Assembly: GCF_001039355.2 (NCBI RefSeq)
Contig: NW_019775515.1
Location: 282,759-326,823 of the forward strand
DNA: 44,065 nt
Direction of reading: 5' to 3'
Source: Lingula anatina
Taxonomy: Eukaryota; Brachiopoda; Lingulata; Lingulida; Lingulidae
Position 1 is the stretch's first letter; each line of letters begins with the position of its first letter. Positions 19,701-30,391 of the stretch are shown here, in pieces. The position numbers and the translations under genes are program-made. Below the pieces are notes generated by a model. The model was not told the DNA's origin. It was given only the letters and a program-made list of their open reading frames with translations, and ran no database searches.

Positions 19701-22700
19701 GTAATCAAGTCAATGGAATTATGGAATTCTTCATGAATATGCTGAAATTTCCTGCTGATTGGTGGTCTCATTAGAGGAAGTCTTACTGTGAACAGATTGA
19801 GAAGGCTGAATCATTCAAATAAAACATGGCATGGGTTTGGACAAAGGTGCAACTGTAGTGTTTCAATAATCATACAGTCACATTGATAATTTTTGGACCA
19901 CCAACTGTCAAAAAAAATCATTGTGTCATAAGTTTGTGGTTTCCTTTTTCAGATATAAAACAGTTTGAAGTATTGGACAATAAAATCGGCTTATTAGTTA
20001 GAGGGTCTGTTATTTCATTTGAGCTTACATGTATTTGCCAGGGGATTACAGAGAGTCAGAAATGGGAATGAATTATTTTACCACAGACAGAAAATGTCAG
20101 TTACAGTAATTTTTGGCTTGGATCTGCTGTTATGCTAGGCATCTAGAAGTCTGTGAGGTTTTGACCCAGATACCACACGCCTTTCTGAGTGTACTTCACA
20201 AAATAAGATTTCATATTCGTACTATGAGCATCAAAGTAAAAACCTAGGCAAGGCACCCATTAATATAGAGAACATTACTGGTAGCCATAGAACCTGGTTG
20301 AGAGCACCTGTTTTAATACTTAACATGGGTTTGATTGCTGTACAAGTGGGCTGTGTAATAGCATGAGCTGCACACAGATCTGGATCCTGTGCTTTATATG
20401 CTCCCTGTAGGCATTCTAAATAAGAAACACTGATCATGTAGAAGTGAAATAGTGATTTTCCTCTCAGAATGAACAGGTGAAATATATGTCATGGGGGGGG
20501 GGGGTATGCTTCTCTCATTTTGTCTTACCAAGTGGCTTAGAGGTTTGTGCCTAAGTCTAATAATGTGAAGGTGCATGAGTCACCACAAAAATGTCTATGA
20601 CATTTACAATATCTGCAAAACATAAATAAGAAGGCATGGCCAGTTGTTTTTTTCATATTGGTCCTGTGTATATTCCAGGCAGCTGATATTGTTGGTGAGC
20701 ACCTGAGGTTTGCAATAGATGAGTATGGGAAGGATGATGACATCACAGATGCCTTGGATAAGATGCAAGAAGAGGTAATAATGACCTGATGCAGGTTTAT
20801 TTAAAAGCCATTGAAGTCAAAACTCATTTTGATAAATGCTCAATTAAATGCATTTTTTTGTGATGTAATTTGTCACCAGAACATTCATTCATTTCCATCT
20901 GTTCCTTTATGATTAATTTCTCCTGATGATTTATTTCCATATATTTTTCTTTTCAACCTATAATGATATGACATGTTTTAACATAACATCTCTAAGACAG
21001 TTGATAGTTAGTAGTAATTGAATTTGCTTTATTTCCATGTGAAGTCTGATAGAATTAAGTGTTAATACCTTTTATAACTGGCACAATTCCTACTTCAGAT
21101 GAACTGCTGTGGGTTCATCTTGTACAAAGATTGGGAAAGAAACGAGTTCTACAGCTGTAATGCCACTGGAGACGTGGCTTGCGGAGTTCCCTCCTCCTGT
21201 TGTACAGAACAAGCGGTGAGAAACAAAACAACATTCACAAATACACAAAAACATGTCTCCATGCATTAAGACACGGAAGCAAATGTTAACAATGGTCAGC
21301 TGAGTGAGCAGGGGTCATGGTTGATGGTCATAAGTCCTTGTAATGTAGCTTTTGCCTTATCAGTTGGAAGTACTTGTTTTAATGATTGGTTAATGCAGTG
21401 CTACAAGAGCCACATTAAGATGCACATAGCTGGTCTTTGCTTAGGTTTTTTAAACGCAGACATGACAAGAATATTCTGGCTGCTTGATGGTTTCTATAGG
21501 GAATTATCTATTGTTGTGTATAGTTCAATATAAAACCTAATAGATAAGGTGGCATTTTCTTGAATAGCCAATTATGTATCAGGAAGGGTCTTCCTGCTGC
21601 ATGTCTCTGATTTTAATGGAAATCATCTGAGATAGCCCACAGTATCTTAACTTGGTGTAAAATCAAGCTGTGCTTTGTGGGGTATGGAGGAGAGTGGAGT
21701 CATTAATTATCAATCATTTATTATGTCAAAGGTTTTCGCAACCAATAAAAGCTCACAGAATTAATCCACAGGTATTTTTCACGATATGTAAGTTTTTTGC
21801 ACAATGTTTTGGGTATTACTTTTGTATTGCTTTTTGAAACGAGATTCCCAGTACATTGAGTTTAACCCTCGTTGTTTAAAGGTTAGCTCCATCCCCACAG
21901 GTACTCACAAGTTTTAATCATGTATGATATTAAGCAGTCTTGTTTTAGGCTATTTTGGATGATTTCCATTATTACCATCTGTTCTCATTAGACATGAGAC
22001 AATACAAGTGTATAGGTCAAAAGTATGGCTTCACAGTCCACAATGAACATGTGTTGATGATCAGTTCAGTTTGTATGGTGTTACTCACCACTAACTCGTG
22101 AACTACTATTCACTTACTGAAATGTACTACCTGTACTATCTACAGTATAAACAGTGACATTATGTAAGAATATATTTATCATACTATACAAATATACATG
22201 TTGTATTGCATGCTCAATGTAAAAAATACTACTTTCAGTCTATTTATAATACTTCACCAAATTTACCTACAATATTTTAATTTTTGATGCATATGTTTTT
22301 TTTTCATCATTTCAGCTTGCAAAATCAGTAAGTATGAGATGCTGTGATGTGTATTTTTGTTTAAAATGTTATTTTAAATTAAATCTGTTACCGAAGATAT
22401 ACTTTAACTTGAGAATAATGAAACATTGGACTCTTCAAAAATGATTGAACAAATAAAATTTAAACCAGGCATATCACATTGTATACTTTATTAAACCATA
22501 AGAAATAATTGTGTATTTCTCATTGTTTATTTTTAGGGTGACAAGTGTGGGTGGAAAGTTAGAGATGCCAATGGGGTGAGTACAACATTGAAAATGTGAC
22601 TTAAATCTTGGTGGGGTTATAAAAGGACTAATTTTAAAAATTGAGATGAAATTTTTATTCAATTATTCATTGATGGATAAACAGGATGTTGGGGTCTGTT

Positions 22701-23911
22701 TAACTTGAGGAAAAAAAGATAAACGTTTTAAACCAATGGACACTATATTTTATTGAACTATCACCAATTTATCCTTGATTGACATGGTCCAAAATATTTT
22801 GCCTGAAATTTAATGCCAACTTTCACCTAAACCAATTTTATGGAACTGCCACAGGTAGCTCAGAGGAGGGACCAATTGTATGTGACTGTGAGCATTATTA
22901 GTATTAGTATTAGTACTGCAGCTCCATCTATTGACTGGATCATATACTTCACCCTCCTTATACATCTATAATCATGTAAAATTGTTCTATAAATAACTAA
23001 AACTTTATATATGATGTCAGTAATTTGTATCTCCGCTCCCCCTATTGGCAGTAAAGGAGATTAAATTCAGATTGGTGATTTAATGATTATTATACGATGA
23101 GCATTTATGTGACAATTTTGTTAATCTTTTTAGGAAATTCATTCAGAGGACTGTGTTTATGTCTGCATCAGTTGGATAGGAGATGTGTTTAATATGAAGT
23201 TATCATTTTTCAGAACATTGATCCTGGGACAGTGATAAATGTGAAGGGCTGTGCCTATGCATTCATCAGCTGGATAGAAGACAACCTGGATGTTATTGGA
23301 GCCATTGCACTGGGATTTGCTATACCACAGGTGGTAATATGTCTCCAGTGCTTTGATACAATATTTTCCACTAGAGTAATTAAACTGTGGTTAGGTATAA
23401 AAAAAAAAACTTGTATGTTGTAGAGGTATACTATGTGTTAAAATGCATGTTAGAGGTGATTGTTCAACAGTTTGAAATTAAAGTTGAACAAAGAATATTC
23501 ATATCCTGTAATCACTTTAGGCATCAGTTCAGTCCTAAAACTGCCTGCATAGTCTTTGCACAAAAACAAGCATATTTATAGAAAAAAATAACCCTTTATT
23601 GCATAACGTTGCCAGAATGGAATGCTTCATTATATAATGATTGTCTTTCTTAATATATAATTTTAGTTTCACATCTTAAACTTAACTGATTTTATATTTC
23701 ACCTTTGAGAGCTCTGCCAGACACCAATTTTTGATGTGTATTTTATGTATATTATATTTGTTAGATGAATTTTTATGTTGTAGAGTTGATGGTCAGGTTG
23801 ATAATTCTTATGAGTGTGGTTCTATTCCAGGTTATTGGTATCTTCCTTGCATATAACTTTATGATCATGGTAGATGACAGGAGACATCTGTACAAGTCCA
23901 CATATATCTAA
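12457..23911 (+). CDS. TspanC8 tetraspanin, TSPAN33-like, complete
   Basis: Tetraspanins organise membrane microdomains; TspanC8 members escort and direct the protease ADAM10. Exons: 12457-12606, 15333-15518, 18073-18147, 20679-20774, 21099-21215, 22316-22327, 22537-22575, 23214-23330, 23831-23911. All are GT-AG and in phase 0, giving 290 residues. Four membrane segments lie near residues 36-62, 82-104, 113-133 and 252-277. The large loop has the CCG motif (172-174) and cysteines 172, 173, 189, 197, 203, 204, 216 and 238, which is the TspanC8 count. N190 is in an NAT glycosylation site. The KPLCPC motif before the first membrane segment offers palmitoylation cysteines. YKDW after CCG and the last-segment ALGFAIPQ favour TSPAN33 over TSPAN5/14/17; this is from memory of the family. 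The tail ends YKSTYI. Confidence 0.9.
12607..15332 (+). other. Tetraspanin intron 1
   Basis: AT-rich intron of 2.7 kb. It holds one MITE-like element at about 14.4-14.6 kb. I see no further coding sequence in it. Confidence 0.7.
14395..14619. mobile_element. Degenerate MITE, Harbinger-like, in tetraspanin intron 1
   Basis: The left end (CATTCCCATAGATTT) and the inverted right end (CATTTCCAGAGATTT) match imperfectly. Both sides carry TAAGAC (14392-14397 and 14620-14625), which includes a TAA target duplication typical of Harbinger elements. Internal short repeats of GATCTAAATC are visible near 14571-14606. The ends have diverged, so it is an old copy. Confidence 0.4.
16255..16330. repeat. Dispersed repeat end with G run
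   Basis: GCAGGCCTGTAGCC followed by a short AT-rich stretch and a G run mirrors the left edge of the window. A C run follows at about 16311-16317. It sits in tetraspanin intron 2 (15519-18072), which otherwise shows nothing I recognise. Confidence 0.4.
16719..16800. repeat. Transposon-end-like motif and (ATC)n microsatellite
   Basis: GCTGTGTTCGCACAAGTCTA near 16720-16740 resembles the end of the Harbinger-type element at 9215 and is preceded by TAA. No matching second end is seen. A run of about ten ATC units follows at 16769-16799. Confidence 0.35.
19247..19285. repeat. Perfect 18-bp inverted repeat with 3-base loop
   Basis: CTAAGATCTAATAAACAG at 19247-19264 is followed by AAA and its exact reverse complement to 19285. 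The pairing extends outwards to about 19242-19290 with one bulge. It lies in tetraspanin intron 3 (18148-20678), which otherwise shows no recognisable feature. Confidence 0.8.
22316..22327 (+). CDS. 12-nt microexon of the tetraspanin (exon 6)
   Basis: CTTGCAAAATCA lies between TTTCAG and GTAAGT, both strong sites, and encodes Leu-Ala-Lys-Ser in phase 0. It falls in the variable region of the large extracellular loop, between the SCC and KCGW cysteines. Skipping it would keep the frame, so it could be a regulated alternative exon. Confidence 0.75.
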
Positions 23912-25840
23912 ACCAAGGAGAGTTCAGATTGGTTCTATGCCAGAATACGGAGACGCAAAGAATGGTGTAAAATAAACTGGCCTTCCAGGGGTTGGAGACC
24001 TTGTTAATGCTTTATTACTAAGATGGTGACAATGCAAAGCATGTTTTTTACAGCTTATATCAAGTTTGGCGAAAAATAGGATGAATTAAGGTCATCAGTG
24101 ACATTTGTGTTGACCTACACAAGTGGCTAGGTGCAAGCTGTCTTAGACAAGAGTCCAGGTCATTGCTGTGTTCTGTTAAAACCAGTGCCAGCTGGGGAAT
24201 AGTGCTATTTATACAGAGACTTACAAAACCAAGATCAGTGTCCATACAGGATGGATGTCAAATTTGAGCATGACCGCTTGATATATGGTACTTGAGAATG
24301 ATTAAGAATGTTTGTAATTTCACCATTTTCAATTTTGAGACAAAAGTTTGGAAAGTTAGTTGTGCATTGGATTGATTGATACCACCAAACAATGATGTGG
24401 GCTCTTGTTGGACACAGTACTTTTGAGGACAGACTTCCAGTTTGGAATTCAAGAAGTTTTGTAAAGGCATCTCTCAGCTGATACTGTTTAAATCTCAGCC
24501 GTATGTTTATCTTGCCGAAAGAATAGAGCTGCTGTCAGTTGCTCTGACAATCGCATATTGTCCTTTATGTAATACCTCTTATATAACTGGCAGCACAGCT
24601 CTGCCCCCCTGCTCTTGCCAAGCAGGATATATCTAAGCAATTTATATAGAGAACCATGCGATGAAACAATCTGTGTTTTCACACCCACCTAGCTTATTTT
24701 GAATAGTTTATATTTGTATCTTTATATTTTTGTGTTTTTGTGCATCTATTTTTTGCATTTTCCGAGATTATTAGTGAATGATTAATTTTTTTTTTTTATA
24801 ACTTTGCCATTGGTTCACTTGCCAAGATGAAGGGTTAAATGTTAAGGATAGAACAGGTATTTGAAGGATTATTTGCAATTATGATCAAAAATGGATTTGA
24901 GGTTTTCATAACCCTAAAAGATATTTTGTACTCTTGTTGTTACATGTTGTCATATATAACCAAACAAACTAGTCAGCTCACTTATTATTCCCAGTTTGAA
25001 TCTCACCACACATAAGCACCCTGAGTGTGTTTTAGCCAACTTTTGTTTACATACCAGTTCAGTGTGTCACATGCTCTCAGACATGAGAAATCACTTGATG
25101 ATAACCTAAAGATACCATCAAACAAGTAAATTGACTATTGACCAGTTATATATTGATCTGTCTGGGAAAGTGTGACAAGAAGGGTTAATTTTTTTTTCAA
25201 AGAACATGAAAGTGGACTGAACTTGCTGGGGCAATCAGTATGGAAGAATTCAGAGTCCAGTTTCCTATGTGCCAAATATTACTTAAATTGGGTATTATAA
25301 CTTACAGAGCATAAATATCTGTTCACTTTTTTAAGTACCTTAATGTTTAGCCAAAAAAGTTGTCTTTGTTAGATCTGTTGTAAGGTAGTTGACAATATTT
25401 GAAAGAATGAACCTTTTGTAAATATATGTAAAAAAAACTTAAAAAGTTTACTCCTTGTAAGTTTTGTAATGAATTAAAATTCTGTTGGTTGGTAACAAAA
25501 TCTGAATTTATACATTTTTTGCAGTTTAACTCTAGCTGCCTGTCATTCTTGTCAGTGGTGTTAAAATGTTATCATTCAATACTATTCTAACTTTTGAAAA
25601 TGTGACAAGAAAATTGATTTGAGCTAGACTTCCATTTACAGTTTTGGTGTATTTTATTCCCTAATCAGAAAAAAACTATATTCCTCTAGAGACACACCAA
25701 ACTAGTTTTTTTCAAAACTGTTATATCTTTACTAGTAGAATAATGTTTTATATTGTTTTAAAAGGTGCTCATATGATAACCATTACATGATACTCCATTT
25801 TGCTTTAGCAATAAATTGCTAGTTGTGTATGAAATGTGTT
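23912..25840 (+). other. Probable tetraspanin 3' UTR with distal poly(A) signal
   Basis: No coding sequence is supported here. AATAAA occurs at about 23970 (proximal) and at 25810-25815. The distal site is followed within 30 bases by GT-rich sequence, so it is the better candidate. Several AT-rich stretches occur in between. The UTR end is inferred, not shown. Confidence 0.45.
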
Positions 25841-27499
25841 CTGTACTTGGTAACCATATTTAAGCATATGTATACATATATTGGTTGCAAGGAGGACACC
25901 ACCATTTAACCTCAAAGAAGTTTACTGAAGGATTGGGAGTGGAATCGCCTTGTCCATCTGTCCCCAAATTTGTATTTATCTCCCAAGAATTTCTCTGCAA
26001 GAGTCCTGATCATTGGTAGGGACATTGATCATTATCAGTAATTGAACAATTCTGATGTACTGTTTCTCATTTTCTCAATATGGTGAAATCGACCATTACA
26101 TGGTAAAATAAGCATGGTAACTTCATTAAAGGCTAAAAATCAAATATAGCTTCATTGACAGGTGCTTGATGGATACTGGCCAAAATGAACTGTGGACCAC
26201 TAGTAGTGGAAGAAGCGGGGAGCTTATTAAAATTCTGCAAAAAAAAAAAATAAATAAATGTATGGACCCTCCAGTACTAACGTTCCATAAACAGGTTGTG
26301 TCAGTGGCACACCATAAAGTATTTTTTTCAGAATAGTTTTAACACGTAATTTTTAAAATATAATGCAAAAAAAAATAAAATAAAATGATAAACATAGATG
26401 TTGACACCGCCACATATGTAACAGTTTCGGGAATTCTGGTTTTGAATTTCTTAATCTTGAAAATTTGTTTTCTGGATAATTTTAACATGCTACAAAAATA
26501 CTGTTAATAATGTTCCTGTTGGTTTTTGTCAGTGAGTTTTCCTATTTTGTTTCAAATTTTCCTATGTGACATCGATTGCACGTGTACGCAAAGTTTCGAG
26601 CGTATGTGAAGACATTACCACTTGGTTTATTGACCACTCGTGAACAGTTTCAGTAACAACCTCTCATCTAAAATTACCCGTTGTAATTTGCTTAACAATG
26701 AGTTGCTCATCGTAGTATGAGCTGTATTCCCGAATGCTTACTTGGCAGTTGGACACGGTTAGGTGTAGATGCAACAGTATGTACTGTGAAGTCACAAGGT
26801 TGAGCTTTTACAAGGCGCAGAATACGTGTTGTGAGTATTACATTTTCAATAACCACCGCCAGTATATACTAAAGTCGCAGACGAAAGAAAGAATATTTAC
26901 CACAAATATTAATGAGTCCTTGTACTACTTATCGTTTATTCCCACTGTTTAAAACTTGTATGTCACTCAGAAAGGCGGAATCTATTACTGTGCAATCCAA
27001 ATGTAGGCTACAAATGAACGATGCACTCACCTGACTTTTGACGACAACCTAAATTTGCTTAAAATCTTTTAGTTCTCCACTTTAGAAGCTCTGTTTGAAC
27101 GTTTTGTGTGTCCCTTGACCGCTGATTTTGAATATTTAACCTAATGAGAATGTCATGTGTGTATTTGAATACAAGTATTACCATCAAAATTGCTGATCAT
27201 TTAACTAGATGATGCTTGTCCAGGGATGAGTCAGTAGGTCTATGGTCAGGTTTTATCAACAATACAACCGTATCTTTTGACAACAATTGTGATAGTTTTT
27301 TAAAGGAATTTAAAAACTTTTTTTATTTAAATGATCTTACCGTTAATTTTGCCTCTTTTAGGTTTTATTCCTTTTTATTAATTTTTACTTTGAAAAAATC
27401 ATTATTTCCACATTTTAATATTTTAGGTTTTTCATATAATGTTATATAGAAAAACTGTCTGTTTAGTCTAAATTTGTAAGCATTATTTTCTCTTTTCAG

Positions 27500-27598
27500 A
27501 AACTCAATGAGATTCTGCACAACATGCGCCTGCAAGCAACCTATGGTATCCTGCCTTTGTTTCGCACCCAAGAACCCAATGCTCATTCGTGCATCTAA
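27500..27598 (+). CDS. Orphan terminal-exon-like sequence
   Basis: A strong acceptor (TCTCTTTTCAG) precedes a 32-codon open frame beginning KLNEILHNMRLQATYG and ending HSCI with a TAA stop. Two AATAAA signals follow at once (27597-27602 and 27608-27613). A second frame is also open and is cysteine-rich. I recognise no family in either. It could be a distal alternative last exon of the tetraspanin (phase 0 is compatible with its exon 8) or the end of an unannotated or non-coding transcript. Confidence 0.3.
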   Translation, partial: KLNEILHNMRLQATYGILPLFRTQEPNAHSCI

Positions 27599-27795
27599 TA
27601 AAAACTGAATAAATACTTTTGAAAGTCGAGTTTATTTAAATTTGTTATGAAATTATGATGATAAAGATAATAGTAATGATAACGGAAAATGAGTAATATT
27701 ATTTTGTGTTTGAGTACTTTCAAATTCAATCTGCTCAATCTGATCTGTAAATATTTCCTTAATGTTTTTGGGATTGACGATTTCCTGTGGTACCC

Positions 27796-28392
27796 ACCTG
27801 TCACCCCTTGTGTGGAATGAACTTGCCCTACCTACCACCCACTCTGATGGAATGGACTCGCCCCACCTGACACCCCCTGAATGGAATGGACACGCCCCAC
27901 CTGACACCCCCTGAATGGAATGGACTCGCCCCACCTGACCCCCCCCCCGAATGGAATGGACTCACCTCACCTGACACCCCCCCCGAATGGAATGGACNNN
28001 NNNNNNNNNNNNNNNNNNNNNNNNNNNNNNNNNNNNNNNNNNNNNNNNNNNNNNNNNNNNNNNNNNNNNNNNNNNNNNNNNNNNNNNNNNNNNNNNNNNN
28101 NNNNNNNNNNNNNNNACCTCACCTGACATCCCCCCCGAATGGAATGGACTCGTCCCACCTGACACCCCCGAATGGAATGGACTAACCCCACCTGACACCC
28201 CCTGAATGGAAAGGACTCGCCCCACCTGACACCCCCGAATGGAATGGACTCACCACACCTGTCACCCCTCAAATGGAATGGAATCGCCCCACCTGACACC
28301 CCTCAAATTCAATGGAATCGCCCCACCTGACACCCTTCCAATGGAATGGAATCGCCACACCTGACACCTTTCCAATGGAATGGGCTCTCCCC
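27796..28392. repeat. Minisatellite of 33-35-bp units
   Basis: About 14 visible units of the form ACCTGACACCCCC, GAATGGAATGGA, CTCGCCCC, varying mainly in the length of the C run. Units in the middle are nearly identical and those at both ends have drifted. The array is broken by an N gap (27998-28115), so its true length is unknown. Several long frames cross it on both strands because of the repeat; none is a gene. Confidence 0.95.
27998..28115. other. Assembly gap (118 N)
   Basis: A run of N inside the minisatellite, most likely placed where the array could not be resolved. Confidence 1.
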
Positions 28393-30283
28393 ATCACGAT
28401 TATCATAATGAACTATTCGACGTAATTCACTTACCTGAAGGCATGCCACTTTTGAATATATTCACACCTAGGCTAGCTGACTTTGCGAGCAAGTTTATAA
28501 GAATCTATTTTGTAAAATGAGGTGAAAACAAATTCATTAGTTCGCCATAAACACCAAACAACTATCAAGACTACTTTAAAACATATTTTTAAACATTTTG
28601 ATGAAGTTTATTTACAGTATTGATGTCTATTTAATCCTTCCCAAAATTAATGAACTGTAGAAGGAGTTATTAATTTAGTGTAATAGTTGATAAGCTTTTA
28701 ATCACATGTCGGTTATCTCGGGTAGGTCCCGACAGTCCGAAGGTTCTCAAGTCCGCACCGCTCAAGTAAAACCGACCCCAATATGTAATTAGCCACTAGG
28801 CGTAACTATCAGGTTTGCGGTCCAACGTTGTAGGAACGCTTTAAACACATTCAGATGTGATGATGGTACATTGTACCAAATTGTAGTGATGCAAAATATG
28901 AAATTCCCTTGCATGTGTTTTTTTTTTTACAAAAATGTGCGATGTATTAATTTCAGTAAAATTTATATACGTTCATAAAAAGTGATGGCAACGTTTCTAA
29001 GATCAACAGAACATTAGAAGAGTGTTCTGTTGTTTGGTGATGGTCTTACCATTATATAATCCTGTGGTAACGTTATCAAAACGTTCCGTGTTAGGTGGGC
29101 AGATTGGCCAGACTCCGTTGCAGACAGAGAGGTGCGTAGGTTTCACGTATTATAAGTGGTATCTTTTTGGTAGAAATAGCTAAGGGCCAAACAAAACTGG
29201 TACTTTCAGTTCTAATTAACTCACCAGACGTTTTAATATCAGGCGCTCTTGAAAATGTGGACAGTTTCGCAAAAAAAGTGGACTATTAATTCGTTCTGTT
29301 ATTTTGGGATGAAGCAAAGAAAGGCCGAATGCGAGGTAAAATAAATGTAGATAAATATTTTGGATACGACATTGGCCTTATATTCACTGAATTCAGAGTT
29401 ATATTAGCTGGCCAAGACACCAAAACAGTGCGTTAGTAGTGGTAACAGTCCTACCGCATTCTATGGATGCGTTTTGCGCTATTTCCAGCCATCCGTTTTT
29501 TTTTTTTTTTTTTTTTTTTTTTTTCACTTAAAAATTTTTATCTTTAATAAATGTGCATTTGATATGTTATAGCACAGCAAAGGGGCAGATAGTTTCTTTT
29601 GGAAAGTGATCGGTTACAGAAAACTTACTTTATTTTCCCCTTTTCTGCAGAACTGATGACCTTATATGTAATAGCAGGATATACAATAAAAGAATCCACT
29701 GCATAAGACAACAGTAAAGTAGCTTTTCAAAGACACGACTGATGTTTTCATAAATTGTAATGCACAGTACGTTCACATATACGTATTTTATTCAAATTCT
29801 TAGATTTAGCCCATGATGCCATTCATACAGTGGCATCAACGAAAATTTAATAGTTGACAACCAGTATATTTCAACAATGGCTTCCGTACCACAGAAATTC
29901 AAAGCCAAACTTGTGAATGCAAATTGGTAGAAAATTAATATGCAAGAAAAAAAACTAAAATAACTTCAAGCTATAATTCCTATACCTTTGAAAATTATAA
30001 GCAACATGGTTTTTATTGTGTTGATTATCAAATTTTGCAGTCAAGATAAAGTACTGGCAACGAGCAGATTATAAATGATGATAATAGACCATGCGTAAGT
30101 TTACAAGGTAACACATAAGCAACAAGCAATACTTTCTTTTGGAAAATATGTTTTCCATTTATTATTATCACAGCCTCAAGTATAGGGGTACAATGAGATA
30201 AACTAATGTTCTCTTTCAGTGATGCCAGACACATTGTGTCTGTCTATAAAAAGTGTTGTTTACTTGGGGTAAAAATATTTTCA

Positions 30284-30284
<1 letters not shown>
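28393..30284. other. Intergenic stretch without recognised genes
   Basis: No coding sequence is supported. It has a poly-T run at about 29496-29524 next to a dispersed repeat, and a possible AATAAA on the minus strand at 30158-30163 that could end the FMO transcript. Confidence 0.6.
29441..29524 (+). repeat. Dispersed repeat copy 1 with poly-T
   Basis: The sequence around CCTACCGCATTCT and through a CCAGC about 25 bases later matches 34553-34612 with scattered changes. A long T run follows it directly. Confidence 0.4.

Positions 30285-30285
<1 letters not shown>

Positions 30286-30356
<71 letters not shown>
30286..30356. repeat. (TA)n microsatellite, about 70 bp
   Basis: About 35 uninterrupted TA units immediately downstream of the FMO stop codon, likely within its 3' UTR. 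Confidence 0.95.
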
Positions 30357-30358
<2 letters not shown>

Positions 30359-30391
30359 TTGCATAGGAAATATCATACATCAGCTTCTTTT

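Noticed and set aside
20490-20503. Poly-G run as a possible structured element
   Set aside because: A single uninterrupted run is a simple homopolymer; no repeated G tracts for a defined quadruplex array.
27886-28299. Several overlapping long frames with repeated PEWNG or similar peptides
   Set aside because: They are produced by the minisatellite on both strands and run through the N gap; no splice or start context supports them.
27796-28392. CRISPR-like regular repeats
   Set aside because: Units are adjacent without spacers and the window is a eukaryotic genome.
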